Shown piece after piece: positions 53,618 to 64,000 of a stretch of 64,000 nucleotides of DNA (the stretch's first letter is position 1; every line of letters starts with the position of its first letter). The translations under genes and the position numbers were made by a program. Location: assembly GCF_031143425.1 (NCBI RefSeq), contig NC_090451.1, forward strand, positions 352,602,339 through 352,666,338, written 5' to 3'. The notes beneath the pieces are model-generated. The model was not told where the DNA came from and did not search any database. It was given only the letters and a program-made list of their open reading frames with translations. Source of the stretch: Pleurodeles waltl. Lineage: Eukaryota > Chordata > Amphibia > Caudata > Salamandridae.

Positions 53618-56069
53618 TGTAGGAAGGTAGCCTCTTTCTAGCCTTGTTACCCCCACTCTTGGCCTGTTTGTGAATATATGTCAGGGTGTTTTTACTGTCT
53701 CACTGGGATCCTGCTAGCCAGGGCCCCGTGTTCATAGTGAAAACCCTATGTTGTCAGTGTGTTTTGCCTGTCTCATTGGGATCCTGCTAGCCAGTAACCC
53801 AGTGCTCATAGTTTGTGGCCTATGTGTGTGTTGTCTGTAGTGCTTACTGTGTCACTGAGGCTCTGCTAATCAGAACCTCAGTGCTTATGCTCTCTCTCTG
53901 ACTTTAAATTTGTCAGTATAGTCTAGTGACAAAATTTACCAATTCGAATTGGCATACTGGAACACCCTTATAATTCCCTAGTATATGGTACCTAGGTACC
54001 CAGGGTATTGGGGTTCCAGGAGATCCCTATGGGCTGCAGCATTTCTTTTCTAGGGCCTGGGAGGAGTAGCCTCTGGAAATGCTTTGAAGGGCACAGATGG
54101 TGCCCTCTCTGCATAAGCCAGTCTACACCGGTTCAGGGATCCCCCAGCCCTGCTCTGGCGCGAAACTGGACAAAGGAAAGGGGAGTGACCACTCCTCTGA
54201 CCAGCACCTTCCAGGGGACGTGCCCAGAGCTCATCCAGTGTGTCCCAGACCTCTGCCATCTTGGATACAGAGGTGTGAGGGGACAATGGACAGCTCTGAG
54301 TGGCCAGTGCCAGCAGGTGACGTCAGAGACCCCTCCTGATAGGGGCTTACCTTTCTCAGTAGTCAATCCTTCTCCGTGGGCTATTTAGGGTCTCTCCTGT
54401 GGGTATCTCACCAGATAACGAATGCAAGAGCTCACCAGAGTTCCTATGCACTTCCCTCTTCGACTTCTGCCAACGATCGACCGCTGACTGCTCCAGGATG
54501 CCTGCATAACCGCAACAAAGTAGCAAGAAGACTACCAGCAACATTGTAGTGCCTCATCCTGCCGGCTTTCTCGACTGTTTCCTGGTGGTGCATGCTCTGA
54601 AGGCTGTCTGCCTTCATCCTGCACTGGAAGCCAAGAAGAAATCTCCTGTGGGTCGACGGAATCTTCCCCCTGCTAGCGCAGGCACCAAACTTCTACATCA
54701 CCGGTCCTCTGGGTCCCCTCTCATTCTGACGAGCGTGGTCCCTGGAACACAGGAGCTGGGTCCAAGTGTCTTTGATAGTCCAGTGGCCCTTCTGTTCAAA
54801 GTTGGTGAAGGTAAGTCCTTGCCTCCCCACGCCAGACAGTAATCCTGTGTACTGAGTGAACTGCAGCTGCTCGGGCTTCTGTGCACTTTTGCAAGACTTC
54901 CTTCGTGCACAGCCTAGCCCAGGTCCCCAGCACTCCGTCCTGCATTGCCCAACTCGCTGAGTTGGACTCTGACGTTGTGGGACCCTCCTTTGTGACTCTG
55001 AGTCGACTGCTGTCCTCAGATCTTCTAAGTGCCTGTTCAGGTGCTTGTGCGGGTGCTGCCTGCTTGTGCGTGGGCTCTCTGTGTTGCTGAGCGCCCCCTC
55101 TGTCTCCTCCTCCAAGGGGTGACCTCCTGGTCCTTCCTGGCAGCACCCAAAATCCTCAACCGCGACTCTTGCAGCTAGAAAGGCTTGAATGCGGTCTTTC
55201 TGCGTGGAAACAACTCTACATCCTCCAGCACTCTGTGGGACATCTTCTGACCAAAGGAGAAGTTCCTGGCATCTTCCGTTGTTGAAGAATCTTTGGCTTC
55301 TTCCACCCGGAGGCAGCCCTTTTGCACCTTCATCCGGGGTTTAGTGGGCTCCTGCCCCCCCGGACACTTGCGTGACTCTTGGACTTGGTCCCCTTCCTTT
55401 ACAGGTCCTCAGGTCCAGGAATACGTCTTCAGTGTTTTGCAGTCAGTTGTCCTTGCAGAATACCCTATCTCGACTTTACTGTCTTTCTGGGGTAGTAGGG
55501 TAACTTTACTCCTACTTTTCAGGGTCTTGAAGTGGGGTATCTTGGACACCTTTAGTGTTTTCTTACACTCCCAGCGACCCACTACACACTACACTAGGCC
55601 TGGGGTCCATTCGTGGTTCGCATTCCACTTTTGGAGTATATGGTTTGTATTGCCCCTAGGCCTATTTCTCCCTATTGCATTCTATTGTGTTCTACATTGT
55701 TTGCACTACTTTTCTAACTATTACTTACCTGATTTTGGCTTGTGTGCATATATTTTGTGTATATTACTTACATCCTACTAAGGGAGTATATCCTCTGAGA
55801 TACTTTTGGCATATTGTCACTAAAATAAAGTACCTTTATTTTTAGTAACTCTGAGTATTGTGTTTTCTTATGATATAGTGCTATATGATATAAGTGGTAT
55901 AGTAGGAGCTTTGCCTGTCTCCTAGTTCAGCCTAAGCTGCTCTGCTATAGCTATCTCTATCAGCCTAAGCTGCTAGAACACCTCTAAGCTACTAATAAAG
56001 GATAACTGGACCTGGCACAAGGTGTAAGTACCACAGGGTACCCACTATAAACCAGGCCAGCCTACTACA
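53618..56069 (+). repeat. 3' LTR of element A2 (2452 bp)
   Basis: TGTAGGAAGG...CCAGCCTACTACA. The first ~300 bases differ from the A1 and A3 LTRs (different opening after TGTAGGAAGGTAGCC), and a central piece present in those LTRs is missing after GCTGCAGCATTTC. The rest aligns with them. It has the poly(A) palindrome at 55821-55846 and an uninterrupted version of the LINE-1 copy 2 target (about 55740). It contains no gene. Confidence 0.85.
55821..55846. promoter_or_regulatory. Palindromic poly(A) signal in the A2 3' LTR
   Basis: AAAATAAAGTACCTTTATTTTT; AATAAA readable on both strands. Confidence 0.6.
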
Positions 56070-56844
56070 CCTGCTAACCAGGCCCCAGCACCAGTGTTCT
56101 TTCCTTAAACTGTACCTTTGTTCCCACAATTGGCAAGCCCTGGCACACAGATAAGTCCCATGTAACTGGCACCCCTGGTACCAAGAGCCCTGTGGCCAGA
56201 GAAGGTATCTAAGGGCTGCAGCATGTATTATGCCACCCCGGGGACCCCTCACTCAGCACATCCACACTGCCTCACAGCTTGTGTGTGCTGGTGGGGAGAA
56301 AATGACTAAGTCAACATGGCACTCCCCTCAGAGTTCCAAGTCCACAACCCACTGCCTGTGGCATAGGTAAGTCACCCCTCTAGCAGTCCTTACAGCCCTA
56401 AGGCAGGGCGCACTATACCACAGGTGAGGGCATAGTTGCATGAGCACTATGCCCCTACAGTACAGTGTCTAAGCCAAATCTTAGACATTGTAAGTGCAGG
56501 GTAGCCATAAAGAGTATATGGTCTCGGAGTTCATCAAACACAAACTTCACAGTTCCATAATGGCTACACTGAATTCTGGGAAGTTTGGTATCAAACTTCT
56601 CAGCACAATAAATTCACACTGATGCCAGTGTGGATTTTATTGAAAAATGCACACAGAGGGCATCTTAGAGATGCCCTCTGTATATCAGTCCAAATGCTAG
56701 TGTTAGGCTGACCGGTTTCTGCCAGCCTGCCACATCCAGACGGGTTTTTGGCCACATGGGGTGAGCGCCTTTGTCCCTTTGTGGCCAGGAACTAAGCCTG
56801 CACTGGGTGGAGGTGCTTCTCACCTCCCACTGCAGGAACTGTAA
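56070..56844 (+). repeat. Family C LTR fragment
   Basis: This is the reverse complement of about 4242-5010, beginning inside the LTR (CTAACCAGGCCC) and ending at AGGAACTGTAA where the A3 LTR starts. Both ends are truncated and it has no coding content. Confidence 0.75.
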
Positions 56845-57527
56845 TGTAGGAAAGTACCATCTTGCCTGGCATGTTACCCCCATATTTCACTGTATATATG
56901 TTGTTTTAGTGTATGTGTCATTGGGACTCTGCCAGCCAGGGCCCCAGTGCTCATAAGTGTGCCCTGTATGTGTTCCCTGTGTGATGACTAACTGTCTCAC
57001 TGAGGCTCTGCTAACCAGAACCTCAGTGGTTATGCTCTCTCTGCTTTCTAAATTGTCACTAACAGGCTAGTGACCAATCTCACCAATTCACATTGGCATA
57101 CTGGAACACCCTTATAATTCCCTAGTATATGGTACTGAGGTAACCAGAGTATTCGGGTCCCAGGAGATCCCTATGGGCTGCAGCATTTCTTTTGCCACCC
57201 ATAGGGAGCTCTGACAATTCTTACACAAGCCTGCCACTGCAGCCTGAGTGAAATAATGTCCACGTTATTTCACAGCCATTTACCACTACACTTAAGTAAC
57301 TTATAAGTCACCTATATGTCTAACCTTCACCTGGTGAAGGTTGGGTGCAAAGTTACTTAGTGTGTGGGCACCCTGGCACTAGCCAAGGTGCCCCCACATC
57401 GTTCAGGGGAAATTCCCCGGACTTTGTGAGTGCGGGGACACCATTTCACGCGTGCACTATACATAGGTCACTACCTATGTATAGCGTCACAATGGTAACT
57501 CCGAACATGGCCATGTAACATGTCTAA

Positions 57528-57584
57528 GATCATGGAATTGTCACCCCAATGCCATTTTGGCATTGGGGAGACAATTCCATGATC
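57528..57584. repeat. Foldback (26-nt arms) in the A3 LTR
   Basis: GATCATGGAATTGTC at the start is mirrored at the end, with about 26-nt arms, one mismatch and a short loop. The A1 LTR has only the left arm. Confidence 0.85.
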
Positions 57585-59560
57585 CCCCGAGTCTCTAGCA
57601 CAGACCTGGGTACTGCCAAACTGCCTTTCCCGGGGTTTCACTGCAGCTGCTGCCAACCCCTCAGACAGGTTTCTGCCCTCCTGGGGTCCAGCCAGGCCTG
57701 GCCCAGGAAGGCAGAACAAAGGACTTCCTCAGAAAGAGGGTGTTACACCCTGTCCTTTTGGAAAAAGGTGTCAGGGCTGGGGAGGAGTAGCCTCCCCCAG
57801 CCTCTGGAAATGCTTTGATGGGCACAGATGGTGCCCATCTCTGCATAAGCCAGTCTACACCGGTTCAGGGATCCTCCAGCCCTGCTCTGGCACAAACCTG
57901 GACAAAGGAAAGGGGAGTGACCACTCCCCTGACCTGCACCTCCCAGGGGAGTTGCCCAGAGCTCCTTCAGCGTGCCCCAGACCTCTGCCATCTTGGATTC
58001 AGAGGTGTGCTGGCACACTGGACTGCTCTGAGTGGCCAGGGCCAGCAGGTGACGTCAGAGACTCCTTCTGATAGGCTCTTACCTGTGTTACTAGCCTATC
58101 CCCCTTCCTAGGTAGCCAAACCTCCTTTTCTGGCTATTTAGGGTCTCTGCTTTGGGGAATTCTTCAGATACCGAATGCAAGAGCTCACCAGAGTTCCTCT
58201 GCATCTCTCTCTTCACCTTCTGCCAAAGGATCGACCGCTGACTGCTCAGGACGCCTGCAAAACCGCAACAAAGTAGCAAAGACGACTACTGCAACCTTGT
58301 ATCGCGTCATCCTGCTGGCTTTCTCGCCTGTTTCCTGGTGGTGCATGCTCTGGGGGTAGCCTGCCTCCTTCTTGCACCAGGAGCTCTGAAGAAATCTCCC
58401 GTGGGTCGACGGAATCTTCCCCCTGCAACCGCAGGCAACAAAAGACTGCATCACTGGTCCTCTGGGTCCCCTCTCAGCATGACGAGCGTGGTCCCTGGAA
58501 CTCAGAAACTCTGTCCAAGAGACTCCCACAGTCCAGTGACTCTTCAGTCCAAGTTTGGTGGAGGTAAGTCCTTGCCTCCCCACGCTAGACTGCATTGCTG
58601 GGTATCGCATGATTTGCAGCTGCTCCGGCTCCTGTGCACTCTTCCAGGATTTCCTTCATGCACAGCCAAGCCTGGGTCCCCGATACTCTAACCTGCAGTG
58701 CACAACCTTCTGAGTTGTCCTCCGGTGTCGTGGGACTCCCTTTTCTGACTTTGGGTGGACTCGGTTCACTCCTCTTCCAAGTGCCTGTTTTGGTACTTCT
58801 GCGGGTGCTGCCTGCTTCAGTGAGGGCTCCCTGACTTGATGGGCACCCCCTCTGTCTCCTCATCCAAGTGGCGACATCCTGGTCCCTCCTGGGCCACAGC
58901 AGCATCCAAAAACCCTAACCGCGACACTTGCAGCTAGCAAGGCTTGTTTGCGGTCTTTCTGCAAGCTTCTTCACGACGTGGGACATCCATCCTCCAAAGG
59001 GGAAGTTTCTAGCCCTCTTTGTTCTTGCAGAATCCACAGCTTCTACCATCCGGTGGCAGCTTCTTTGCACCGTCAGCTGGCATTTCCTGGGCATCTGCCC
59101 ACTCTCGACATTGTCGCGACTCTTGGACTTGGTCCCCTTGTTTCACAGGTACTCAGGTCCGGAAATCCACTGTTGTTGCATTGCTGGTGTTGGTCTTCTT
59201 TGCAGAAACCCACTACCGCGACCTCTGTGCTCTCAGGGGGTTATAGGTGCACTTTACACCTACTTTTCAGGGTCTTGGGGTGGACTATTTTTCTAACCCT
59301 CACTGTTTTCTTACAGTCCCAGCGACCCTCTACAAGCTCACATAGGTTTGGGGACCATTCGTGGTTCGCATTCCACTTTTGGAGTATATGGTTTGTGTTG
59401 CCCCCATACCTATGTGCTCCTACTGCAATCTACTGTAACTTTACATTGCTTGCATTACTTCCTTTTGCTATTGCATATTTTTGGTATTGTGTACATATAT
59501 CTTGTGTATATTTGGCTCATACTGAGGGTACTCACTGAGATACTTTTGGCATATTGTCAT

Positions 59561-59584
59561 AAAAATAAAGTACCTTTATTTTTA
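59561..59584. promoter_or_regulatory. Palindromic poly(A) signal in the A3 5' LTR
   Basis: AAAAATAAAGTACCTTTATTTT; AATAAA on both strands. Confidence 0.6.
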
Positions 59585-59794
59585 GTATATCTGGGTATCG
59601 TGTTTTCTTATGATATTGTGCATATGACACCAGTGGCATAGTAGGAGCTTTGCATGTCTCCTAGTTCAGCCTAAGCTGCTCTGATATAGCTACCTTCTAT
59701 AAACACCTCTTCTACACTAATAAGGGATAACTGAACCTGGTACAGAGTGTAAGTACCCCTTGGTACCCACTACAAGCCAGGCCAGCCTCCTACA

Positions 59795-60069
59795 TTGGTT
59801 GTGCAGTGGTGGGATAAGTACTTGCAACTACTTATCACTTTGTCATTGTGTACTTTTCATAAGAGAATAATATACAAAACAAGGTCAGTGTATGTACACC
59901 TAACCAGAAAGTTTTGTTTTTCTTCTCTTACACTATCTGCTAAGTGCTGAAAAGTACTCCTAAACTTTCTAAAAAGTTTCAAACAGTTGAAAAAGTGTTT
60001 TTTTTCCTGTTCTTTAAAGAGTCCTGAAACTTTTTCTATCTTTTATCTGTCTCTAAACCTTTTTCTATC
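59795..60069 (+). other. Primer site and leader of element A3
   Basis: TTGGTTGTGCAGTGGTGGGA after the LTR, then a leader with AAAGTTTC and AAAGTGTTTT blocks before the gag ATG at 60070. Confidence 0.6.
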
Positions 60070-61400
60070 ATGTCTGGTGTAGGAACTCCTCTTAATTTGG
60101 TCAGTACAACTTATGACAATCTTAACTTTAAGAGCCTAAGGAGTCTCTGCATTGATAGAGGTTTAGTGGTAGGTAAGAACCCTTCTAGAGAGCTACTGTC
60201 TAATATGCTTATTGAGAATGATAAGGCCCAGGGTGGCACCTCATCTGAAAGGTTGATAGATAGCTCACACTCTGACTCAGGGGAGCCCCTTGAGAGAGTG
60301 TTATAGGGTTCCCTTCTTAACCTGCCCCTTAGTAGACCACCTAGCAATGCTGGTAGTAATAGAAGCTCCCATCACAGTAGGGCTGTTTTTGTTCCTGTAA
60401 GCCAGGTTGTTAGGGTGCCAACTGTTAGGGACAGGTCTCCCTCTGCTCATTCAAATCTTTCCTCTGTGTCAAAACATTCCCAACCCACCCACCCTGATGA
60501 CAACATTTTAGAAAGGGAACTCAATAAGTTGAGAGTGGAAGAGGCCAGGCTGAAGCTTAAACAGCAACAGCTGGCTCTAGACAGGGAATCCCTAGACTTA
60601 GAAAAAGAGAGACAGAGGTTGGGGTTTGGACCACATAGTGGCAGCAGCAGAATTCCTGATAGCACTCCTGTGAAAAAGCATGATTCTAGGAATCTGCACA
60701 AGATAGTTCCCCCTTACAAGGAGGGGGATGACATTAACAAGTGGTTTGCTGCACTTGAGAGGGCCTGTATGGTACAGGGGGTCCCTCAAAGGCAGTGGGC
60801 TGCTATCCTATGGCTATATTTCAGTGGAAAGGGTAGGGATAGGCTCTTTACTGTTAAGGAAAGTGATGCCAATAATTTTACAGTTTTGAAGAATGCACTC
60901 TTGGATGGATTTGGCTTAACCACTAAACAATACAGGATTAAGTTCAGAGAAACCAGAAAAGAGTCCTCACAAGACTGGGTATACTTTGTTGACTATTCAG
61001 TGAAGGCCTTGGAGGGGTGGTTACATGGCAGTAAAGTTTCTGACTATGAAAGCCTGTACAATCTAATCCTGAGAGAGCATATTCTGAATAACTGTGTGTC
61101 TGATTTGTTACACCAATATCTAGTGGACTCAGATCTGACCTCTCCCCAAGAATTGGGAAAGAAGGCAGACAAATGGGTCAGAACAAGAGTGAACAGAAAA
61201 GTTCATACAGGGGGTGACAAGGATGGCAAGAAGAAGGATGGTAAGTCTTCAGACAAGGGTGGGGACAAATCTAAAAATTAGTCTTCATCAGGCCCACAAA
61301 AACACTCTGGTGGGGGTGGTGGGTCCAAATCCTCTTCTAATCAAGTAAATAAACCATGGTGCTATTTATGTAAAGTAAAAGGCCATTGGACAACTGATGC
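60070..61400 (+). pseudogene. gag: Gag of element A3 (two nonsense codons)
   Basis: The same frame runs from the ATG at 60070 through the zinc knuckle at about 61359-61405, broken only by TAG at 60304-60306 and TAG at 61279-61281. Domains: SAP-like start (LNFKSLRSLCIDRGL), Arg/Glu coiled coil (about 60510-60630), SCAN-like capsid (about 60940-61200: FRETRKESSQDW, GWLHGS, LTSPQELG), Lys/Asp tail, and a knuckle with C-X2-C-X4-H-X6-C spacing (WCYLCKVKGHW, then TTDASC). No frameshift separates gag from protease, so a single Gag-PR product is likely in an intact copy. Confidence 0.87.
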
Positions 61401-61840
61401 CAGTTGTCCAAAGAAAAGCACCAAACCTCCCACTACCACAACCCCTACTGCAACCTCTAGTGCCCCTAGTAATAGCAGTGGTGGTGGGAGCAAACCTACT
61501 AATAGCCAATCCAAGGGAGTAGCTGGGCTCACTTTTGGTAATTTAGTTGGGGTTGGTCTTGTTAGGGAGACCACAGAGGCTGTGTTAGTCTCTGAAGGTG
61601 CCATTGATTTGGCCACCTTGGTTGCTTGTCCCCTTAATATGGATAAGTACAAGCAACTTCCCCTAATCAATGGTGTTGAGGTTCAGGCCTACAGGGACAC
61701 AGGTGCCAGTGTTACCATGGTAATAGAGAAACTGGTACACCCTCAACAACACCTACTTGGTCACCAGTACAAAGTGACAGACGCTCATAACAACACTCTT
61801 AGCCACCCCATGGCTGTTGTGAATCTCAACTGGGGGGGGC
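61401..61840 (+). pseudogene. Protease of element A3
   Basis: Continues the gag frame through a Thr/Ser-rich spacer into an aspartic protease with YRDTGASVT at about 61690. The frame is lost at an eight-G run (61832-61839), the same place where A1 has a 13-base run. Confidence 0.8.
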
Positions 61841-64000
61841 GGTTACTGGTCCAAAGAAAGTTGTGGTTGCTTCAGATTTACTTGTAGACTGTCTACTAGG
61901 AAATGATTTAGAGACATCAGCTTGGGCAGAAGTGGAGTTGGAGGCTCATGCAGCAATGCTGGGCATTCCTGAGCATATTTTTGCTTTGACAAGGGCTCAG
62001 GCCAAAAAGCAAAAAGGACAGGGTGACTTGGGTCCAGGAACAATGGACCAAGTGCTCCCTAAAGCTAGGGTTAGTAAGCGTAAATCCCTACCCACTATCC
62101 CTCCCTCTACAGATGATTCAACTTCTGAGGAAGAAGAATTTCCCCCCTGTGCAGAACCTTCACCAGAGGAGCTGGCAGCAGACACTGCTGAGCTTTTGGG
62201 TGGAGGGGGGCCTGCCAGGGAGGAGCTGAGTATGGCACAGCAATCCTTTCCCACATTAGAGGGTCTAAGACAGCAAGCTGTCAAACAGCAAAATGTGGAT
62301 GTCAGTGACTCACATAGAGTTTACTGGGAGGACACCCTCTTGTACACAGAGGCAAGGGACCCAAAACATGGAGCAGCCAGGAGATTGGTCATTCCCCTGC
62401 ATTACAGAGAGTTCCTCCTAACTCTGGCACACGACATTCCCTTGGCTGGACATTTGGGTCAGATTAAAACATGGGAAAGGCTTGTCCCCCTGTTTCACTG
62501 TCCTAGGATGTCAGAGGACACAAAAGACTTTTGTAAGTCCTGTGTGACCTGCCAAGCCAGTGGCAAGACTTGTGGCACTCCAAAGGCTCCCCTTATTCCA
62601 CTGCCTGTGGTTGGGGTTCCCTTTGAAAGGGTAGGGGTTGACTTAGTTGGCCCCCCTGACCCTCCTACTGCTTCAGGCAATAGGTTTGTCTTGGTGGTAG
62701 TGGTCCATGCCACAAGATATCCTGAAGCTATTCCTCTAAGGACCACTACAGCTCCTGCAGTGGCAAAAGCCCTCCTAGGAATCTTTTCCAGGGTGGGTTT
62801 CCCAAAAGAGGTTGTATCAGACAGGGGTAGCAACTTTATGTCTGCATACTTGAAGGCCATGTGGAAGGAATGTGGTGTAACATACAAATGCACCACACCT
62901 TATCATCCACAAACAAACGGACTGGTAGAGAGGTTTAATAAAACTCTCAAAGGAATGATAATGGGACTCCCAGAAAAACTCAGGAGGAGATGGGATGTCC
63001 TGTTACCTTGCCTCCTTTTTGCTTACAGGGAGGTACCCCAGAAAGGAGTGGGCTTCAGCCCCTTTGAACTCCTATTTGGACACCCTGTAAGAGGTCCTCT
63101 AACATTTGTAAAGGAGGGTTGGGAACACCCTTTAAAAGCTCCTAAGCCAGACATAGTGGACTATGTACTCGGCCTAAGATCCAGAATGGCTGAGTACATG
63201 AAAAAGGCCAGTAAAAACCTTCAGGCCAGCCAAGAGCTCCAAAAGCAATGGCATGACCAGAAGGCTGTTCTGATTCAGTACCAACCAGGACAGAAGGTGT
63301 GGGTATTGGAGCCTGTGGCCCCAAGAGCACTCCAAGACAAATGGAGTGGACCCAATCTCATTGTTGAAAAGAAGGGAGAGGTCACCTATTTAGTTGACCT
63401 AGGCACTGCCAGGAGTCCCCTTAGGGTGCTCCATGTCAATCGCCTAAAACCCTACTATGACAGGGCTGATCTCACCCTGCTCATGGCAACAGATGAAGGA
63501 CAGGAAGAAGAGAGTGACCCTCTCCCTGATCTCTTCTCTTCCACAGAACAAGATGCTCTAGTGGAAGGTGTAGTTTTGTCAGACTGTCTTACTGCTGAGC
63601 AAAAAGACAACTGCATAAATCTCCTAGGTCAGTTTTCTGAACTCTTTTCTACTGTGCCAGGCACCACTTCTTGGAGTGAGCACACTATAGATACTGGAGA
63701 CAGCATGCCTGTCAAAAGTAAGATCTATAGGCAGCCTGACCATGTCAGGGACTGCATAAAACAAGAAGTTCAGAAAATGCTTGAACTAGGAGTGGTTGAA
63801 CATTCTGAAAGCCCATGGGCCTCTCCTGTGGTGCTTGTACCAAAGCCTCACTCCAAAGATGGAAAAAGGGAAATGAGGTTTTGTGTAGATTACAGAGGTC
63901 TCAACCAGGTAACAAAAACTGATGCTCACCCTATACCCAGGGCAGATGAGCTCATAGATACACTGGCATCTGCCAAGTATCTAAGCACCTTTGACTTGAC
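61841..64000 (+). CDS. pol: Linker, integrase and start of RT of element A3 (open to the window end)
   Basis: About 720 codons without a stop. The linker has DCLLGNDLE and acidic stretches. Integrase: zinc domain HDIPLAGH...CKSCVTCQ (62430-62555), Asp at 62640 (GVDLVGP), Asp at 62820 (VSDRGSN) and Glu at 62928 (LVERFN), a D-35-E spacing. The C-terminal part ends near LHVNRLKPYY (63430). A second linker leads to RT from about 63720 (VDYRGLNQVTKTDAHP; KYLSTFDLT at the end). Integrase lies upstream of RT, the Gmr1 order. All integrase catalytic residues are present, so this frame looks functional as far as it is visible. Confidence 0.9.

Larger units (their letters stand above)
56845..59794 (+). 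repeat. 5' LTR of element A3 (2950 bp)
   Basis: TGTAGGAAAGTACC...CCAGCCTCCTACA, the same length and layout as the A1 3' LTR in inverse orientation. It carries an extra near-perfect foldback at 57528-57584 that A1 lacks, and the poly(A) palindrome at 59561-59584. No gene lies in it. Confidence 0.9.
56845..64000 (+). mobile_element. Gmr1-like element A3 (family A), best-preserved copy, cut by the window end
   Basis: LTR 56845-59794, primer site, leader, gag 60070-61400, protease to about 61840, then one open frame from about 61840 through integrase into RT at 64000. Few lesions are visible: TAG codons at 60304 and 61279 and a G-run frameshift at 61832-61839. A 3' LTR should lie beyond the window. 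Confidence 0.9.

Overview
The window is a block of nested transposable elements. I saw no host exon, complete RNA gene or bacterial feature. Several things suggest a very large amphibian genome, most likely a salamander or newt: several long-LTR Ty3/Gypsy families of the Gmr1 type (integrase before reverse transcriptase), vertebrate-style LINE-1 elements with GC-rich 5' regions, a foamy-like endogenous retrovirus, a Tc1-like fragment and palindrome-rich TIR elements. Foamy-like proviruses have been reported from amphibians including a newt. The organism is an inference, because no species-diagnostic gene is present.

Layout. 1-4125: LINE-1 copy 1 (minus strand, 5' part) lying in a family C LTR (4126-5101). 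5102-9998: broken family C Gmr1-like gag and pol with an orphan non-LTR endonuclease (6242-7249) between them. 9999-15205: a pile of LTR remnants holding a palindrome-rich TIR element (12091-12656). 15206-24832: a foamy-like provirus with 5' LTR, tRNA-Lys-like primer site, intact gag, damaged pol and env, and an intact overlapping 3' accessory frame. Its 3' LTR is not seen; a Tc1-like fragment follows. 25110-26393: LINE-1 copy 3 (plus strand, 5' region and ORF1). 26394-36800: family A element A1 (minus strand, both LTRs, degraded gag and pol). 36801-36885: a LINE-1 RT scrap at the joint between two oppositely oriented LTRs. 36886-56069: family A element A2 (plus strand). Its 5' LTR contains a solo LTR (36998-38039) and LINE-1 copy 2 (38266-49626); that LINE-1 contains a young family B element (41891-47373). 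The gag of A2 contains a second palindrome-rich TIR element (50340-51056), and A2 has lost integrase, RT and RNase H. 56070-56844: a family C LTR piece. 56845-64000: family A element A3 (plus strand), the best-preserved copy, leaving the window inside RT.

How the parts relate. Family A, B and C elements put integrase upstream of RT-RNase H. Family A Gag has a SCAN-like capsid segment, which fits the proposed origin of vertebrate SCAN domains from Gmr1-like Gag, and a zinc knuckle with six rather than four residues between His and the last Cys. The nesting gives relative ages: A2 LTR, then LINE-1 copy 2, then family B (target duplication ATGCC, LTRs nearly identical). The provirus has no functional link to its neighbours.

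The observations most worth following up are the intact accessory frame at the 3' end of the foamy-like provirus, a 50-nt tRNA-Leu 3' half fused to a Gag zinc knuckle in the family B element, two TIR elements built almost wholly of consecutive hairpins, a Pol frame that runs into its own LTR, and a 33-nt coding minisatellite. Positions and differences were read by eye; no alignment or search was run.
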